Positions 1 to 11,709 of a stretch of 64,000 bases of DNA are shown one piece after another. This DNA comes from Cryptomeria japonica (Eukaryota > Streptophyta > Pinopsida > Cupressales > Cupressaceae): assembly GCF_030272615.1 (NCBI RefSeq), contig NC_081413.1, positions 721,450,367 through 721,514,366 of the forward strand, given 5' to 3'. The notes under the pieces are model-generated. The model worked only from the letters and a program-made list of their open reading frames with translations, searched no databases and was not told the origin of the DNA. Position 1 is the stretch's first letter, and each line of letters starts with the position of its first letter. The position numbers and the translations under genes are program-made.

Positions 1-374
1 ACTGTGGATCTGAAATCCTCTCACAAGGTAGTCTTTAATCGGACTTATCTTCTAATAGAGATTGAGATTCCTAACAGGATCTGTTCTGGTGAAGAACATT
101 GTATGACCTTAACTGGTCTGGTTACTATTCTGCAAATAGTTACTTGTGAGTTTCATCTCACCGTGGTTTTTCCCATTTGGGTTTCCATGTCAAAACCTCT
201 TATGTTATGGTGATTGTGCTCTTGTGGGTGAATGCATTCTTTGTTGTTTGGTTTGCTTTTGCATTAACCGATTTGTTAGTAAATCTGTTACAGCGGTTGA
301 TTGCTAAACTGTTTAAGTGTTTGGGTTCAGTAATCTTTGGTATACTAATTCACCCCCCCTCTTAGTATTCATCA
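1..374 (+). repeat. Ty1/copia LTR fragment, plus orientation, cut by the window edge
   Basis: This is the right-hand end of a copia LTR read on the plus strand. It contains the reverse complement of a block found in the other copia LTRs (the 'ggaaacccaaatggg' block near 1131 and 11920). It ends in a C-rich run and TTCATCA at 374, the mirror image of the TGATAACTC...GAGAGGGGGGG start of copia-1 and copia-2. Beyond 374 the sequence matches the 3' region of gypsy-1, so the LTR interrupts that element. Short ORFs here are chance. The left end and target duplication lie outside the window. Confidence 0.7.
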
Positions 375-2930
375 GAAAGTTGATACAAGCATCATGGTAT
401 AATTAAACCATAATGACCCGAGTATAACTTACATGGAATTTGATATTACAAGATAGCACAAGCATCGAGGTATAATTAAACCAAGATGACCTGAGTGTTT
501 CTTTCTTAAACAAACAAGATCAAACAAGAGTTAACCTTAGGCCAATGCAAATCTGAAATGTCCTCGACGATATGCCACCTGATTGCTTCGTAGGACAAAG
601 TTGCATGGAAAAAGGCTTCACTCACATATAGAAGACAAAGAAAACATCACATTCCTTCCTTGCTTCTCTAGTTGTGAGACATCCCGAAGGTGCTAAGGAG
701 ATATGATAAGAAAAAGATCAAAACCACAAGTAAACATGCATGCTATTTGAAATATATTTTTGTCACATAAAACATCTTGCAAGTATGATCTTTTCTTAGT
801 TGTAATAAGTTCAAAGAGCCTTGATGTTTTCCCTCTCGTGTTTTCGCTCTTACGTTGATATGCTCCTCGTTGATTGCCATGATCCTTGTTTTTTTCTTAA
901 TGCGCGTTTGATCTAATGCTAAAACTCAAAGGCGAGATGCCCCTAGCAAGGTCTATTAGTCCCAACCGGTGCTAAGGGGAGGGGTGAATCAACACTTTAC
1001 TGGTTTTACTAAATTAAAACCTTTTTACTCAAGTCTGCACTAACTTATTATTCATCAATGCAAACCATTATTGCAGGAGAACATGCATGCATGAAAAGAT
1101 ACACAATAACACCAAGATTTATCTCATGGAAACCCAAATGGGAGAAAACCATGGTGTGAGTAGAAACTCACAAAATTTACACTCTTCTAGAGTATGCCCG
1201 GTGAGGAGCCATCCCTATTAGGAGATTACAAAGACACTGTTAAGTGCCACCCGGTTAAGGGATTTTATTTAATGCCTGTTAGTTCCTTTACCCTATTAGA
1301 GGTAGCCTTGTTGAAGGAATTAGGATCATCAATCAAGATGTCACTTGGTTAAGGGATTTTACAAAGGGACCTGTTAAAATCCACCCAGTTAAGGGATTTT
1401 GAGTTGCAATGTTTAGAAAGCACCAAGAAGTTGATATGTTGAAATAACTATTGATAGCTTGATCAGATCACAATGAAATTCATACTCTGTCTGCACCGGT
1501 TGTGTCTTCTCTGCACTACACCGGTTCTCTTCTCATACCCTCGGCTCTGCACTTTGCCGGTCTACTTCACACACACTCTGTTCTGCTAAATCATTTAGCA
1601 CTTCCTCACTCTTCACTCTGCACTTTGGATCACCTCTCATAGGATTTGCACTTTGCAAATTTTTTGATCAAAATATTTTGTATGAACTCAAAACACTTTA
1701 TACACTCTCTATCGTCACCTTCAGGTGTTTTCTTAATCAATGTAATCACAAATCTTGGTAGATTTTAAATTCAGATCTTCCCGCTCTTTCTCCACGTGCC
1801 CTACAACAATTCCACCAACTACTCATCCAAATCTGCCACTGCATCCCCCAAAAATAGCGACTTCTAGGTCGAGTTTAGTCTTTTAAATGCGAACCAAAAA
1901 ATCCGCAAGTAATCATGACTTAACAGCATGATGATTGAGGTTGACTTCACCAACCTTTAGTTTTACGTTGACACAAACTCATCAACCCACCTTTTGCCAT
2001 CACAATTGTGTAAGCAATCAATGCTTTAAGATTTACGGTGACCACCTATCTTCCTTCTGCTTCACTAGTTTACCGATATACCACTACGTTCTCCACTACC
2101 GGTTCATCCTCTAATACCGATTTTCAGTACTTCCATCAACCCTCTTTTCTTGTTTGCTAATGAGGTTTTGGTTTGCATAGGACCTCAAGCCTTCTTTCCT
2201 AAGTCACCTTCTGTGACTTCATCATCATTAGAATAGCCAACTTGAAGATTTGACCTTAATACCGATCTTCTTGAATGACAAACCGATTAGTTTAGTCTGT
2301 CTTCTCTTGAGCCAATTGAACCTTGATCATCTATCTCTAATGTTGCTTCGATGTTGTTTGCAAGCCATCACCTTTACTACTGAGATACACCACTCCACCA
2401 GTTAGTTTTAGTCATCAATGACAAATATCAGCTAATATACCAGTTCACTAGCTTAACCGGTTTACTCAAATATCAATGATGCCAACAAGGTCAAGATTTT
2501 TCCCCCACTTTAGATACTACTCAATATGGATATAGACAAGTGATCACCAAGCCATGGTAGGATATGATGTGGATAACTGTTTAGATAAGCAAGGATAGTG
2601 ACTACGCTAAGTATGTCCGGGATAGGTGCTGCGTGACAAAGTGTTCTTTGATGGCCATTGGCCTAGATCAGATGGTGCCAAGATATGTACAAGCACTTAT
2701 AGATGGAGGAGCTTCTTATCACAAGTAGCGCCTATGGCTAGGTTTTCACCACTTGTTTTTATTGCACTTTTTGATTTGATTTTCAATTTTTTTCTATTTT
2801 CTTGCTTTTTTTTTTGTGTGTGTCACAAGGCGCTTGTTTGCCTGGTTTTCACCATAGTGACTATTTTGATATCTTTTTGATTTTTTTTTTAATTGCTTTT
2901 TCGCTTGATGCGTGTATTGGACAACTCAAG
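375..2930 (-). other. gypsy-1 3' noncoding region, downstream of integrase
   Basis: This is untranslated element sequence between the integrase end (near 2940) and the missing 3' LTR. Two blocks are conserved with sister elements. Positions 380-500 match 42096-42240 of gypsy-2 and the 21660-21741 plus 63253-63310 halves of gypsy-4. Positions 2540-2640 match 42650-42730 and 63830-63910. The region is interrupted by the solo LTR at 954-2487. An apparent ORF at 2626-2880 is T-rich and has no counterpart frame in gypsy-2, so it is not called. The gypsy-1 3' LTR is not in the window. Confidence 0.6.
954..2487 (-). mobile_element. Solo Ty1/copia LTR with perfect 5-bp target duplication
   Basis: The unit of 1534 bp is flanked by AGGTC on both sides (949-953 and 2488-2492). 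It starts near 'ggggaggggtgaatc', carries many GGTTAAGGGATTT-type motifs, and ends in GATGCCAACA, the same right end as the copia-1 and copia-2 LTRs read on plus. It therefore represents a minus-strand element reduced to one LTR by LTR-LTR recombination. The first bases are TA rather than TG, so the terminal dinucleotide is mutated. The uninterrupted counterpart is near 63761-63790 of gypsy-4. No internal domain remains. Confidence 0.82.
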
Positions 2931-2939
2931 TGTAGAACT

Positions 2940-4070
2940 TCTTCAGATTAATTCTATTGGTAGGCTTGTCGAGCATGTCCCCTTTTGATGTTGATAGTTG
3001 ATAGGCCCTTGATCCATAGACAACTATGATGACAAATGATCCCAACCAGTTGGGCTCAAACTTCCCCTTCTTCTCTTGGTCTTGTTGATTGCGGGGATTC
3101 TCCTTAGGACAAGATCACCAAGTTTAAAGGCCCTGAGAATGACCTTTTGGTTGTAGCTTCTACACATTATTTGCTGATATGTCTTGAGATGGTCATAGGC
3201 ATGTTGTCATCTCTCATCAAGAAGCTCTAGTTCCTACAGCCTGTTCACTTGATATTCCTCATCTAGAATGAGGCCTTTCAAAAAAACTCAGAGAGATGGG
3301 ATTTCTACCTCAAGAGGTAGAATTTATTCTTAACCATACACCAATGAATATGGTGTAGCCCCTGTAGGTGTCTGGATACTAGTCCTATATGCCCAAAGTG
3401 CTGGATTGAGTTGCACATGCCAATCTTTGCCAACATCATTTACTATTTTCTTGAGGATTTTCAAGATTGTTTTGTTTGATGCTTCTTCTTGGTCGTTTCC
3501 TTGTGGATAATATGGTGTGGAAAAGTGGTCTTGAATTTTGAATAGTTCGTATAGCTCTTGCACATCTTGATTTTTGAAAGGACATCTGTTATCTATGATG
3601 ATGGAACTAGGAATGCCATATTTGCAAATGAGATAGTTGAGGATGAATGATGAGATCTGCTTTCCAGTCACGGTGGCCATTGGGACTGCTTCATTCCACT
3701 TGGTGAAGTACTTGGTGGCTGTGATGATGAACTTGTGTCCATTTGATGAGGAAGGATGAATCTTTCCCACTAGATTGAGTCCCCATTGACAGAAAGGCCA
3801 AAATGTGGTGAAAATTTGCAGCTCCTGTGTTGGCGCATGTATGAAGTTACCATGAATTTGGCATTTAGGACATTTCCTAGCAAATTGGTAGGACTCTGTT
3901 TTCATTGTCAACAAGTAATATCCCATTCTTAGAAGTTTCTTGGCGAGAGTAGGACCACTTGAATATGTACCACAAATACCTTCATGAAGCTCATGTAAGG
4001 TGGAGTCAAATTTGTTATGATCGAGGCATTGAAGAAGAGTACCATCTAGACCTCGACAGTAAAGTGTGTT
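2940..4070 (-). pseudogene. gypsy-1 integrase (HHCC, catalytic core, C-terminal domain)
   Basis: This is the integrase of a Ty3/gypsy element, the enzyme that joins the cDNA to the chromosome. Read on minus, an HHCC zinc-binding module comes first (LHELHEGICG, then CPKCQIHG near 3860). The core follows (3926-3330) with WGLNLVGK, IIDNRC and a Q-x-E-A-S-N-K block. The C-terminal region is GKFEPNWLG near 3090-3050. The first catalytic Asp is replaced by Asn (GLNLVG; gypsy-2 keeps GLDLVG). The flanking segments need frame changes. It sits last in pol, after RNase H, in normal gypsy order. It is certainly integrase and almost certainly inactive. Confidence 0.88.
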
Positions 4071-4129
4071 AGTGGTTAAGGTAGAGTGGGCAGCTTGTCG
4101 AATAAAGCTTCATTTTTGGTTGCAAGATA

Positions 4130-4690
4130 GGTCGGGTGGGAGGGTATTTTTTTTGAGATAGTCATAGATCTTCCCGTATAGAGGGGAATCAGAACCGGTC
4201 AGGGCACAGATAAATTGGGATGTTGAATTGTCATAGGTTGGGAAAAAAAAAATTCCTCCACCAGGAATTCATAACGATTGTGTTTATCTAGAATTTGTAG
4301 AAGTGAGGCGATAGTGGCCATTGCATTAGCAACCCTATTGTCTACCCTTGGAATCTGGTCAAAGGTGATGTGCAAAAAGTACTTTTTGAAATCATCCACC
4401 ATTCTCTTGTAAGGCATTAGCTTATCATCTTTTGAATTGATCTGATTGATAACTAATTGAGAATATTCATAGACTTTCAATTATGTGATTCTCCATTCTA
4501 CGATTGCTTTGATTCCTGTTACTAAAGCTTCATACTTAGCAATGTTATTGGTGCATGGGAACATTAATATGTAGGATCTTAGAATTGTATGTCCTTCTGG
4601 AGTGACAAACAAAATGCTGACACTTGATCTATGTTGTGTATAGGATCCATTTCTTAGGTGCTATAGTGAGCACATTCATATCCGGAAATT
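4130..4690 (-). pseudogene. gypsy-1 second RNase H (Tat-type additional domain), broken
   Basis: The segment between the connection domain and integrase aligns with the better-kept gypsy-2 copy (44128-44730), which shows D, E, D, D RNase H residues. In gypsy-1 the C-terminal half is readable from 4480 to 4199 (SQLVINQINSKDDKL, then VDNRVANAMATIASLL). The N-terminal half is frameshifted after WILYTT. A second RNase H after the usual one is a known mark of the Tat lineage. An in-frame TAA lies at 4483-4481 at the same codon as in gypsy-2. Confidence 0.7.
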
Positions 4691-5192
4691 CCACTTGTAG
4701 TGGGTGGTGGTCTAGGAATGGTGCTTTTGCCAGTTGATCTACAATTGCTTGTCCTTTGATGGCTCGTTGTTCTTTATATTGAATGTCGAACTCATTGAGG
4801 ATCATGACCCATTTAGCTAAACTTCCTGTGAGAGCGACTTTGTTGAGTAGATACTTGAGAGGATCAATATTTTCTACTAGTTTGATTATGTGGGCTGGCA
4901 TATAGTGGCAAAATTTTTGAGAGGCAAACACCACTGCTAATCAAGCCTTTTCAATGAATGCATAATTGAGTTCATATCCGTTCAAAGTCCTACTAATGTA
5001 ATAGATAGCCCTTTCTGTGCCCGCTGGATCTTCTTATGCTAGCAATGCCCACAATGATACTTTTGTTGTTGATATATAGAGGATGAGTGGCTTGCCTACT
5101 ATTGGTGGCACTAAAACTAGTGGATTCATCAGGTATTGTTTGAGTTGGTGGAATGATTCCTCATATTTGTCTTCCCATATGAAAACCACATT
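4640..5192 (-). pseudogene. gypsy-1 first RNase H / connection region
   Basis: This follows the RT palm and thumb. The readable frame at 4934-4629 contains ASQKFCHYMPAHIIKLV, PLKYLLNKVALTGSLAKW and EFDIQYKEQRAIKGQAI, typical of the region after the ordinary gypsy RNase H. Upstream, 5192-4935 keeps PPVLVPPI- and NYAFIEKA-like pieces split by stops. The conserved order RT, RNase H, second RNase H, integrase supports the call. No intact catalytic set can be read here. Confidence 0.65.
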
Positions 5193-6320
5193 TTAATGTA
5201 GTAGATGTGTGAATGGGAGACATTTGTCAACTAATTGAGAAATGAATCGTTTGATGGATTGTAGTCGACCTTTCAAAGATCTGAGTTGGCTAATTTTCTT
5301 AGGAGGTGGCAGCTCCATGCTAGCTTGTACCTTTGCTGGATCCACCTCGATGCCTTTTTCTGATACTATGTAACCCAAGAGTTTTCCATATGTGACCCCG
5401 AAAGCACACTTCTTAGGATTTAATCTGACATTGAATTGTTCCAGTCTTTGAAAGATCTTATCTAGGATGTCTAAGTGTTCTGCTCTTGTGAATGATTTGA
5501 CTAGCAATTCATCTACATAATCGTCCATGAACGTATGCATCATGTCATGGAAGATTGTTGTCATGGCCCTCTGATAAGTTGCACCAACATTTTTCAAGCC
5601 AAAAGGCATGACGTTCCATAAATATGTTCCCCACGGATGGGTGAATGCAATTTTATCTTGATCCTCTAGAGCTATCTTGATTTCGTTGTAGCTAGAGAAA
5701 CCATCCATGAGGGATAACATAGCGTGCCCTACCGTTAGATCAATAATGGTGTCGATTCTTGGAAAAGGAAAGTCATCCTTCAGACATGCCTCATTGAGGT
5801 TTCTAAAGTTTGCACAAATCCTGATGCTTTTGTCAGGTTTAGAAAATGGTACAATGTTTGAGATCCATTCGACATAGCCTATAGGTTAGATGAATCCGAT
5901 ATCGAATAACTTCTTCAGCTCTACTTTGACCAATAATGCCACATGTGGATTCATTTTCCTTAATGGTTGTTTGACAGGTTTAGCTCTAGGAGCGATGGAC
6001 AAGTGATGCATGATTAGATTTGGATCTATCCCTAGCATGCCTGCATAAGACCAAGCAAAGTTGATTTGCTTCTCTTTGAAGAGTTGGATGTAGTCCAATC
6101 GTTCCTATTTTGTCAGTGATTTCGCCATATGTATGGTTTTTACTGTTGCTTTAGTTCTGATATTTATTGAATGAGTTGGCTCAATCAAGATTGGTGACCT
6201 CTCCTGGTAATATTCAGGAAGAGTGTCAAGTCTCTCATCTTTAAGCACCTCAAATAGTTTTTCACCCTCAGATACGTCCTTTATTTTTACTTTTTTGTTT
6301 TTGTGATCTAATATTGCCAT
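5193..6320 (-). pseudogene. gypsy-1 reverse transcriptase
   Basis: This is the reverse transcriptase that copies element RNA into cDNA. The order on minus is an upstream segment with MHHLSIAPRAKPVKQPLRK (6098-5886), then a frame-broken fingers region. The palm follows (5720-5193) with LMDGFSSYNEIKIALEDQ, PFGLKNVGATYQRAM and YVDELLVKS, then the thumb with LNPKKCAFGV and LLGYIVSEKGIEVDP. The catalytic box is YVDE instead of YVDD, which replaces a metal-binding Asp by Glu. Stops at about 6105 and 5885 break the frame. The family call is firm. Confidence 0.9.
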
Positions 6321-7289
6321 TAGATAGTTTTCACCATTAGATCCATTTTTTATTATACTTTTGTGACTGAGAGACTTGGAACTCTCTTGATTCTAAATAT
6401 CATTATGTGGTTCACTGGTGGAGCATGTTTCCGGATTGATTGAGCACAAGTATTGGACAATTGATTCATCATTTGGGAATATTGGCATATCATGATGTTG
6501 CAGTTCTTCCTAGTCTATGAGATCAAGATATATGAGCAGTAAGGAGTCATTTGGAAGGTTAAGATCAATTGTTGTAAGTGTCATGATGAAGAAATCATCA
6601 TAGTTGTTTGGGATATCGGTGAGGTCTATGCTATTCTCGAGGTCTTCGATGGTATTCTCTTCAACATTGCCTTGTTTGTATTGTTGCTGCTCATTCTCAC
6701 TAGCCTCATAGATATGTTTTGGTCTGAATTCAAACAGTTGAGATCTTGAGGCTTGTCTCTCATGAGAAATGGGTGTGTATGCGTGAATTGTATCCACCTC
6801 AATATATTCTATAATATCAGAACAACTATCCCACTAATATTCATTGGAATCGGTTTTAGAATCACTGTCCTAGGTTACCTTGCTGAATCTGACAAGTATA
6901 TTGTATGGTGAGAAAAGATTATTGATAATTGATACAAGTTTAGTAGCTTGTTCTGATTTGGGATCGGTGCTTTCTTGTACTCTTTTAATTTGTTCATACA
7001 CCCTTTCCTTTCTATGAGTAGCAATTTCTTTAGGTTACGCCTCAACCTTTGTTTGATCAAGTTCTTGTACATGATGTACTTTTTTATAAGAAGCTTCCTC
7101 CTTTTGAATAGAGAGTTCTTCTTGTCGTTTCTCATCTTCTCCATGCTTTTTCTCCTTTCTTATCTTTTTTTCTACCTGGTTTAGTGCTTCTTGCCATGAG
7201 TCTTCGTTATGTTTTTTCTTTTCTTTCCATTGAGGTTTTTTATGGTGATTTTGCTTTTGCACAGGTGAAATATGTTGGCCATACCCAAG
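6321..7289 (-). pseudogene. gypsy-1 protease-RT linker, acidic and lysine-rich
   Basis: This is a low-complexity polyprotein linker. Near 7262-7035 it reads as highly charged K/E-rich sequence (KKHNEDSWQEALNQVEKK), and at 6797-6510 as acidic sequence with PLSHERQ-like and DLENSIDLTDIPNN pieces. The gypsy-2 counterpart (47289-46372) has the same composition and some identical words. No enzymatic domain is recognisable. Several frames are broken. A coiled-coil-like tethering role is possible but unproved. Confidence 0.55.
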
Positions 7290-8170
7290 TCCTTTTTTGT
7301 CTTTTGCTAATTATGAATGAGGTTGTATGGGTTCTATGATGCCTTCTTGGTGCTTTCCAATAGGTCCTTTTCCTTTGTATCCCATTCGTTGCATGATTTA
7401 GAACCCATTTCCATACTATTTTGTTGGTACGTTTACTTCTATGGTAGCAGTTCTAATTTATTTTTCATCCTTGTATAGCCAGCTAAGGATGTCTTTATCT
7501 TCTAATTCTTCATCCAATGTGCCCATTTAGACAAATTTACCATCAAAATTTGTGATGGGTTGTGCTGCCCGATGTCTTGATGTGGAAGGTTGTCCATAAG
7601 ACTTTGGTGAAGTTGGCAACTTAGATAAACATAAGGGTTCAAAAGAGTACCCCCCCATTCCTTGGTCCTTTATTTTCATCTTTTGCTTGAAGTTCATGGA
7701 TAGAGACTTGAGTTATTCTTGATGGTTGGATGATGAGTAATCTTGGGCCTCCCTATTGTGTGGAACAAGGCTATCTTGAGCTGCACCCATAGAATTGCAA
7801 TATTGAAAAGGGTTGGTATCTATAGATATTGAAATTTATCGTCCATTGTAGGGGAACTTAAGACATTGATGGTACATGGAAGGCACCGCTTGCATTTTGT
7901 GGATCCATGGATGACCCAATAGTATGTTGTATGTCAAGTCTATGTCCAAGACTTGACACATTGTGTCTCTTTGTAAAGGACCTACCTGAATGGGTAGTAT
8001 CACAGTTCTTTCTGATGATATTTCTTCATCATCATAGGCTTTGATAGTGATTTTCTTTTTGGTATCAATAGCTTGCTCAGAGAAGCCCAATGCATAGATA
8101 ACCTTTAGAGTACATATATTGAGACTAGCTCCTCCATCTATTAATACTCTTTTTACCCGATATTTATAGA
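7290..8170 (-). pseudogene. gypsy-1 aspartic protease and G-patch-like segment
   Basis: This is a retroviral-type aspartic protease that would process the polyprotein. The active-site triad region reads VLIDGGAS at about 8145-8115. The downstream body is at 8090-7836 with ITIKAYDDEE, DLTYNILLGHPWIH and MQAVPSMYHQCLKF, the usual 'LLG-x-PW' end of plant gypsy proteases. Further down, near 7396-7290, GYKGKGPIGKHQEGI resembles a G-patch, as found after the protease in related elements and in N. In-frame stops and shifts occur between these parts. Confidence 0.8.
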
Positions 8171-10395
8171 CTAAGACCTCAATATGTAGTGGGGTGTTAT
8201 GCGGATGGTTGAAAGAGACATCATCGTGTTAGAAAAATATACGTTATATGGCACCATTATATGGGCCACCATGACTTGGAATCGATCAATATCCAGATCA
8301 TTTGGAATAGTTGTTTCAACAAGAGATTGCTCCAAGATATCCTTGCATTTTGGTGAAAGTTTGAGCAACTCAAGTATAGATATCTGAGCGGATGTTCTCT
8401 TTAGTTGGTCAACCAAGTTATATTGAGTCTTGGGGAGAGTTGTTGATGTTGATGTGTTCCCCTTCAAGACATATTTATGCACTCTTGTTGTCACATTTAT
8501 TGACGCATGGTCTTATTTGTCTTTGATTTTTATGACATTCACTTGATTGTCACATGCTGATATGTGATTAATGGTGTTTTCATATATGTGATTAATATGA
8601 GCTCCTTTGGTGTTATTTGACATTGATGCTCCTCCCTTATTGTAATTGGGAAGAGGATTTTGGAAAGCTTCATGGTCACCATTGGTTTTATGACCATTGA
8701 TCGTGAAGTTGCCCTTTTCTATCATGTCTTGATCTATGTTGTTCAGCCTCATGTAATAATGTGTGTTATGCCCCTTATTTAGATGATAATCACAATAATG
8801 TGAGTCATTCCACCATGGTGGTTTGACTTGGGGTTCAAAGTTTCTTGTGGATGGCAATGTGATGATCTTATTTTCCAATAGCTCTTGAAAAGAAGATTCC
8901 AAGGTTTGTCCTAATGGCATGTATATTCGTCGATACGAGAAAGTATTAGTGTTGCTTCTTTGGTTTGTGTGATTCCCTTGGTTGTTGTTGTTGTTGTTGT
9001 TTCCTTGGTGATATTTGTTGTTGTTTGACATTGAAGCTCCTTGGTTGGTATTTCATTGATAAGTGTTAGTGCCTTGATTAACACTTTTTTGATCATTATT
9101 GGATGGTGGGTTGCTTGATAAATTCAACACTGGTTGTTTAGACTTTACATTGTTGGCATCGATTACCCCATCATTAACAATGTTTTTGTTCCTTGTCCAA
9201 AATCAGGACTTGTCTGAGTTGTTTTTATTGTTTTGATTGTTAAAGGTGTTATTGTTTGACGAACTAATACCTCCCTTAAAGAACTTCAAGGTTCCTTTCT
9301 TGATGGAAGCTTCTTCTACTTGGATACCATTCTCTATTAATTTTGTAAAAGATGGTATACATTATAGTTTGAGATGATAACTCATTTCACTATTTAGATT
9401 ATCTATGAAGATTTCCATCTTTTCCTTTTCAGGAACATCTCGTGGATATCTTGTGACCATGTGCCTCCATCATTGTAGAAACACCATGAATGTTTCATTG
9501 TTCTTTTGTTTCATATTACATAAATCAAGCATGGTGATTGTGTGTTGGATGTTATAGGAGTATTGTGTTATGAATTTATTCACCAACTCATCAAATGATC
9601 TGATGGGAGATGTGAGTTTTGATAACCACTCCATTGTTTTACCTCCCAAACTTCTTGGGAATAATCTCATTTAGTATCGTTATGAGCAAAATCCAAGCTC
9701 ATAGTATAAAATTTTTGAATGTGATCACGGGGATCACTCTTACCATCGTATTTGTCATACGTTGGTATATCTAACTTTGGGGGAAAGGGTACCATGTTCA
9801 ATCTCCTATCAAAAGGACAAGGACAAATTTTGTCTAATGAGTATCGTACTATGGGCCCTTGTTGCATGTCCTGCATTTGTCTTTGAACTGTTTGGAGTTG
9901 TTGTGTAAGAGCAGCTAGGGGTGCATTTGTCCTTTGATGGGGAATTTCCCCTTGTTCATTAAGATTGTCCCGATTGTGGGTATTGTCTTGTTCGTGAGTG
10001 TTATCTTGTTCATGGGTGTGATCTCAATTGCATATGTTTTCTTGATGTTGTGTTTCCTCTTCTCTCAGTTGTTCTTGATAAGCATAGTTTCTCACCCTTG
10101 TTCATGAAATTCTCTCATCTGTATTCCTTAAGTTTTCTGTGTGAAAATCCTTAGGAATATTGACTCCTTTACTAGTCAACATGAGTAGATAATTTTGCTT
10201 ATCTTCTTCTATAAGTTTTTCTACAATTTTTTGGAAAGCCGGATTCTCTTGACATTCTTGGAGAAGTTATTCGGTGATCTCTGTTTCTCCCATATTTTCA
10301 TATTCATCAAAAGGATTGGACAATCTACGACTCATGCTTGATTTTGGTTGTGATTCTTTCTCCTTATTTTTGTGAGATTGAGTGACAACGGGCAT
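8171..10395 (-). pseudogene. gypsy-1 gag
   Basis: This is the structural Gag of a Ty3/gypsy element. The start ATG at 10395-10393 overlaps the ORF1 stop (TGATG). Conserved pieces in order are RRLSNPFD- and ECQENPAFQK-like N-terminal sequence, then the Gag core (9876-9470: FPPKLDIPTYDKYDGKSDP, RLFPRSLGGKTMEWLSKL, FITQYSYN). An Asn-rich tract encoded by GTT repeats near 8975-9000 follows, then a damaged zinc knuckle (YCDYHLNKGHNTHYYMRL, final Cys lost). The C-terminal linker carries AQISILELLKLSPKCKDIL. At least three frame breaks separate these pieces. Confidence 0.85.
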
Positions 10396-10771
10396 CAATA
10401 TATCTCTATAGTAGTGAATTCCTCATCTTCTATCAGGGTTCTTGGCAGAGTTAGAGGCTTAGGTCGAGCTTCATTGTAAGTGATAAGAAACTTTGGAAAC
10501 AAGGTGGGATTAATCCTTCCTCCACCGTTAATGCGTTGATTGAATGATGCTTTTTGAATGTAAGCCCTACTTCTCAAAGGTTCTTTGTCAAATTCATTGG
10601 TTTTTCCTTGGATATACAACTGCATATGACACAAGAATGTGCGATAAAGAGTTGACAGTTCATATAGACAAATTCACTCCTCTTGATAAGTGACTTAGAA
10701 CTAGGTTGTCTCTTCTTCAACTTAGTCTTTTGATGAAGACTTCTTCTTCTCAAAATGTGGGGCGTGGTCAT
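10395..10771 (-). pseudogene. gypsy-1 ORF1, small protein upstream of gag
   Basis: This is a short basic protein of unknown function encoded before gag. The ATG at 10771 opens with MTTPHILRRRSL, the same start as the gypsy-2 copy at 58344. The frame is broken once (10777-10574, then 10634-10395), and the second part matches gypsy-2 through LYIQGKTNEFDKEPLRSRA and GGRINPTLFPK. The stop TGA overlaps the gag ATG. Ogre-type elements are known to carry an extra ORF1 before gag. Conservation of start, end and interior between two copies supports a real gene. Confidence 0.65.
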
Positions 10772-11371
10772 ACACAAATGATCAATGTTGATGTTGATGT
10801 TGGATATGGATACTTCATTTCAGATACTCAAGTTTACTTGTCAAGTATATGTTTAGTTTGATTCGCCCTTATGACAAAGTACATCAAATGACATGAGTTA
10901 AGTTTCACGATGTGGAAACTTAATTTGACAACTTGAGAACCTAACTAGGTATTGTTTTGATAAATTTTTTTGGGTGGTGGAACCTTTGATCACTTTTTTG
11001 ATACTCAATTTTGTTGGATGAAATATGATCTCAAGATAGTTGAAAATTTCATACCTTTTTCTAAAGGTTCTTAGTTGGATTCGGAAATTGTCTTCTCACT
11101 AAGGTTACTCGTTGCTCTTTGTTTTGAACTTTATTGTTGTATTGATTGATTTGCAAGATATTTTAATGTTTATGAAAAGAAGACATAGCATGCATGATGA
11201 AAATAGTGGTAATCCCTATGCTAAACATTGAGTGTATGTTTTCAAATCCCCGGTGTTATCACTGGTTTGATTTACAACAAAAGATACATCAGATAGATTC
11301 TTTATACAAAAGGTCATTGAAAATATCATAGCCCACTAGTCTTGATACTCCGTTAGCTCAAATGACCTTGT

Positions 11372-11387
11372 CACCCCCTAGAGGGCG
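11372..11387. promoter_or_regulatory. Degenerate leader palindrome
   Basis: CACCCCCTAGAGGGCG corresponds to a perfect 16-bp palindrome in the gypsy-2 leader (59439-59454), with two bases changed. It lies in a conserved leader block. A role in RNA dimerisation is speculative. Confidence 0.35.
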
Positions 11388-11709
11388 CTTGTTTTTTTGC
11401 CTTTTGCCAGAAATTAACCCAAAGTGAATTGCTTCATAGTTTAGTAGTTATGTTGGGAGATATAAGGTGATTGGTCTTGGGGGCGGATTCTTCCCCACCC
11501 TTGCACTATGATATTGCCAATGTATGGAAACTGACTTAGTTTAAAGCTTCTAATGCTAAGGTTTGTAGTAATAATTCTGTTCAGTGTAACAAATGATAAA
11601 CTCAATTAAGGGGCTTCCCAACCTTTAGAAAAAAGGATTTTCACATCACAAGGATACTAGGGGAGGGCTATCAAATACACACTTCCATTGGAGGGGATTT
11701 TCATTAGCC

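Noticed and set aside
2626-2880. 84-codon ORF on plus near gypsy-1 integrase
   Set aside because: T-rich and Phe-rich, opposite to the element, with no matching frame in gypsy-2.
7035-7262. Lys/Glu-rich ORF as an independent coiled-coil gene
   Set aside because: Position and composition match the protease-RT linker of gypsy-2, so it is a piece of the gypsy-1 polyprotein.
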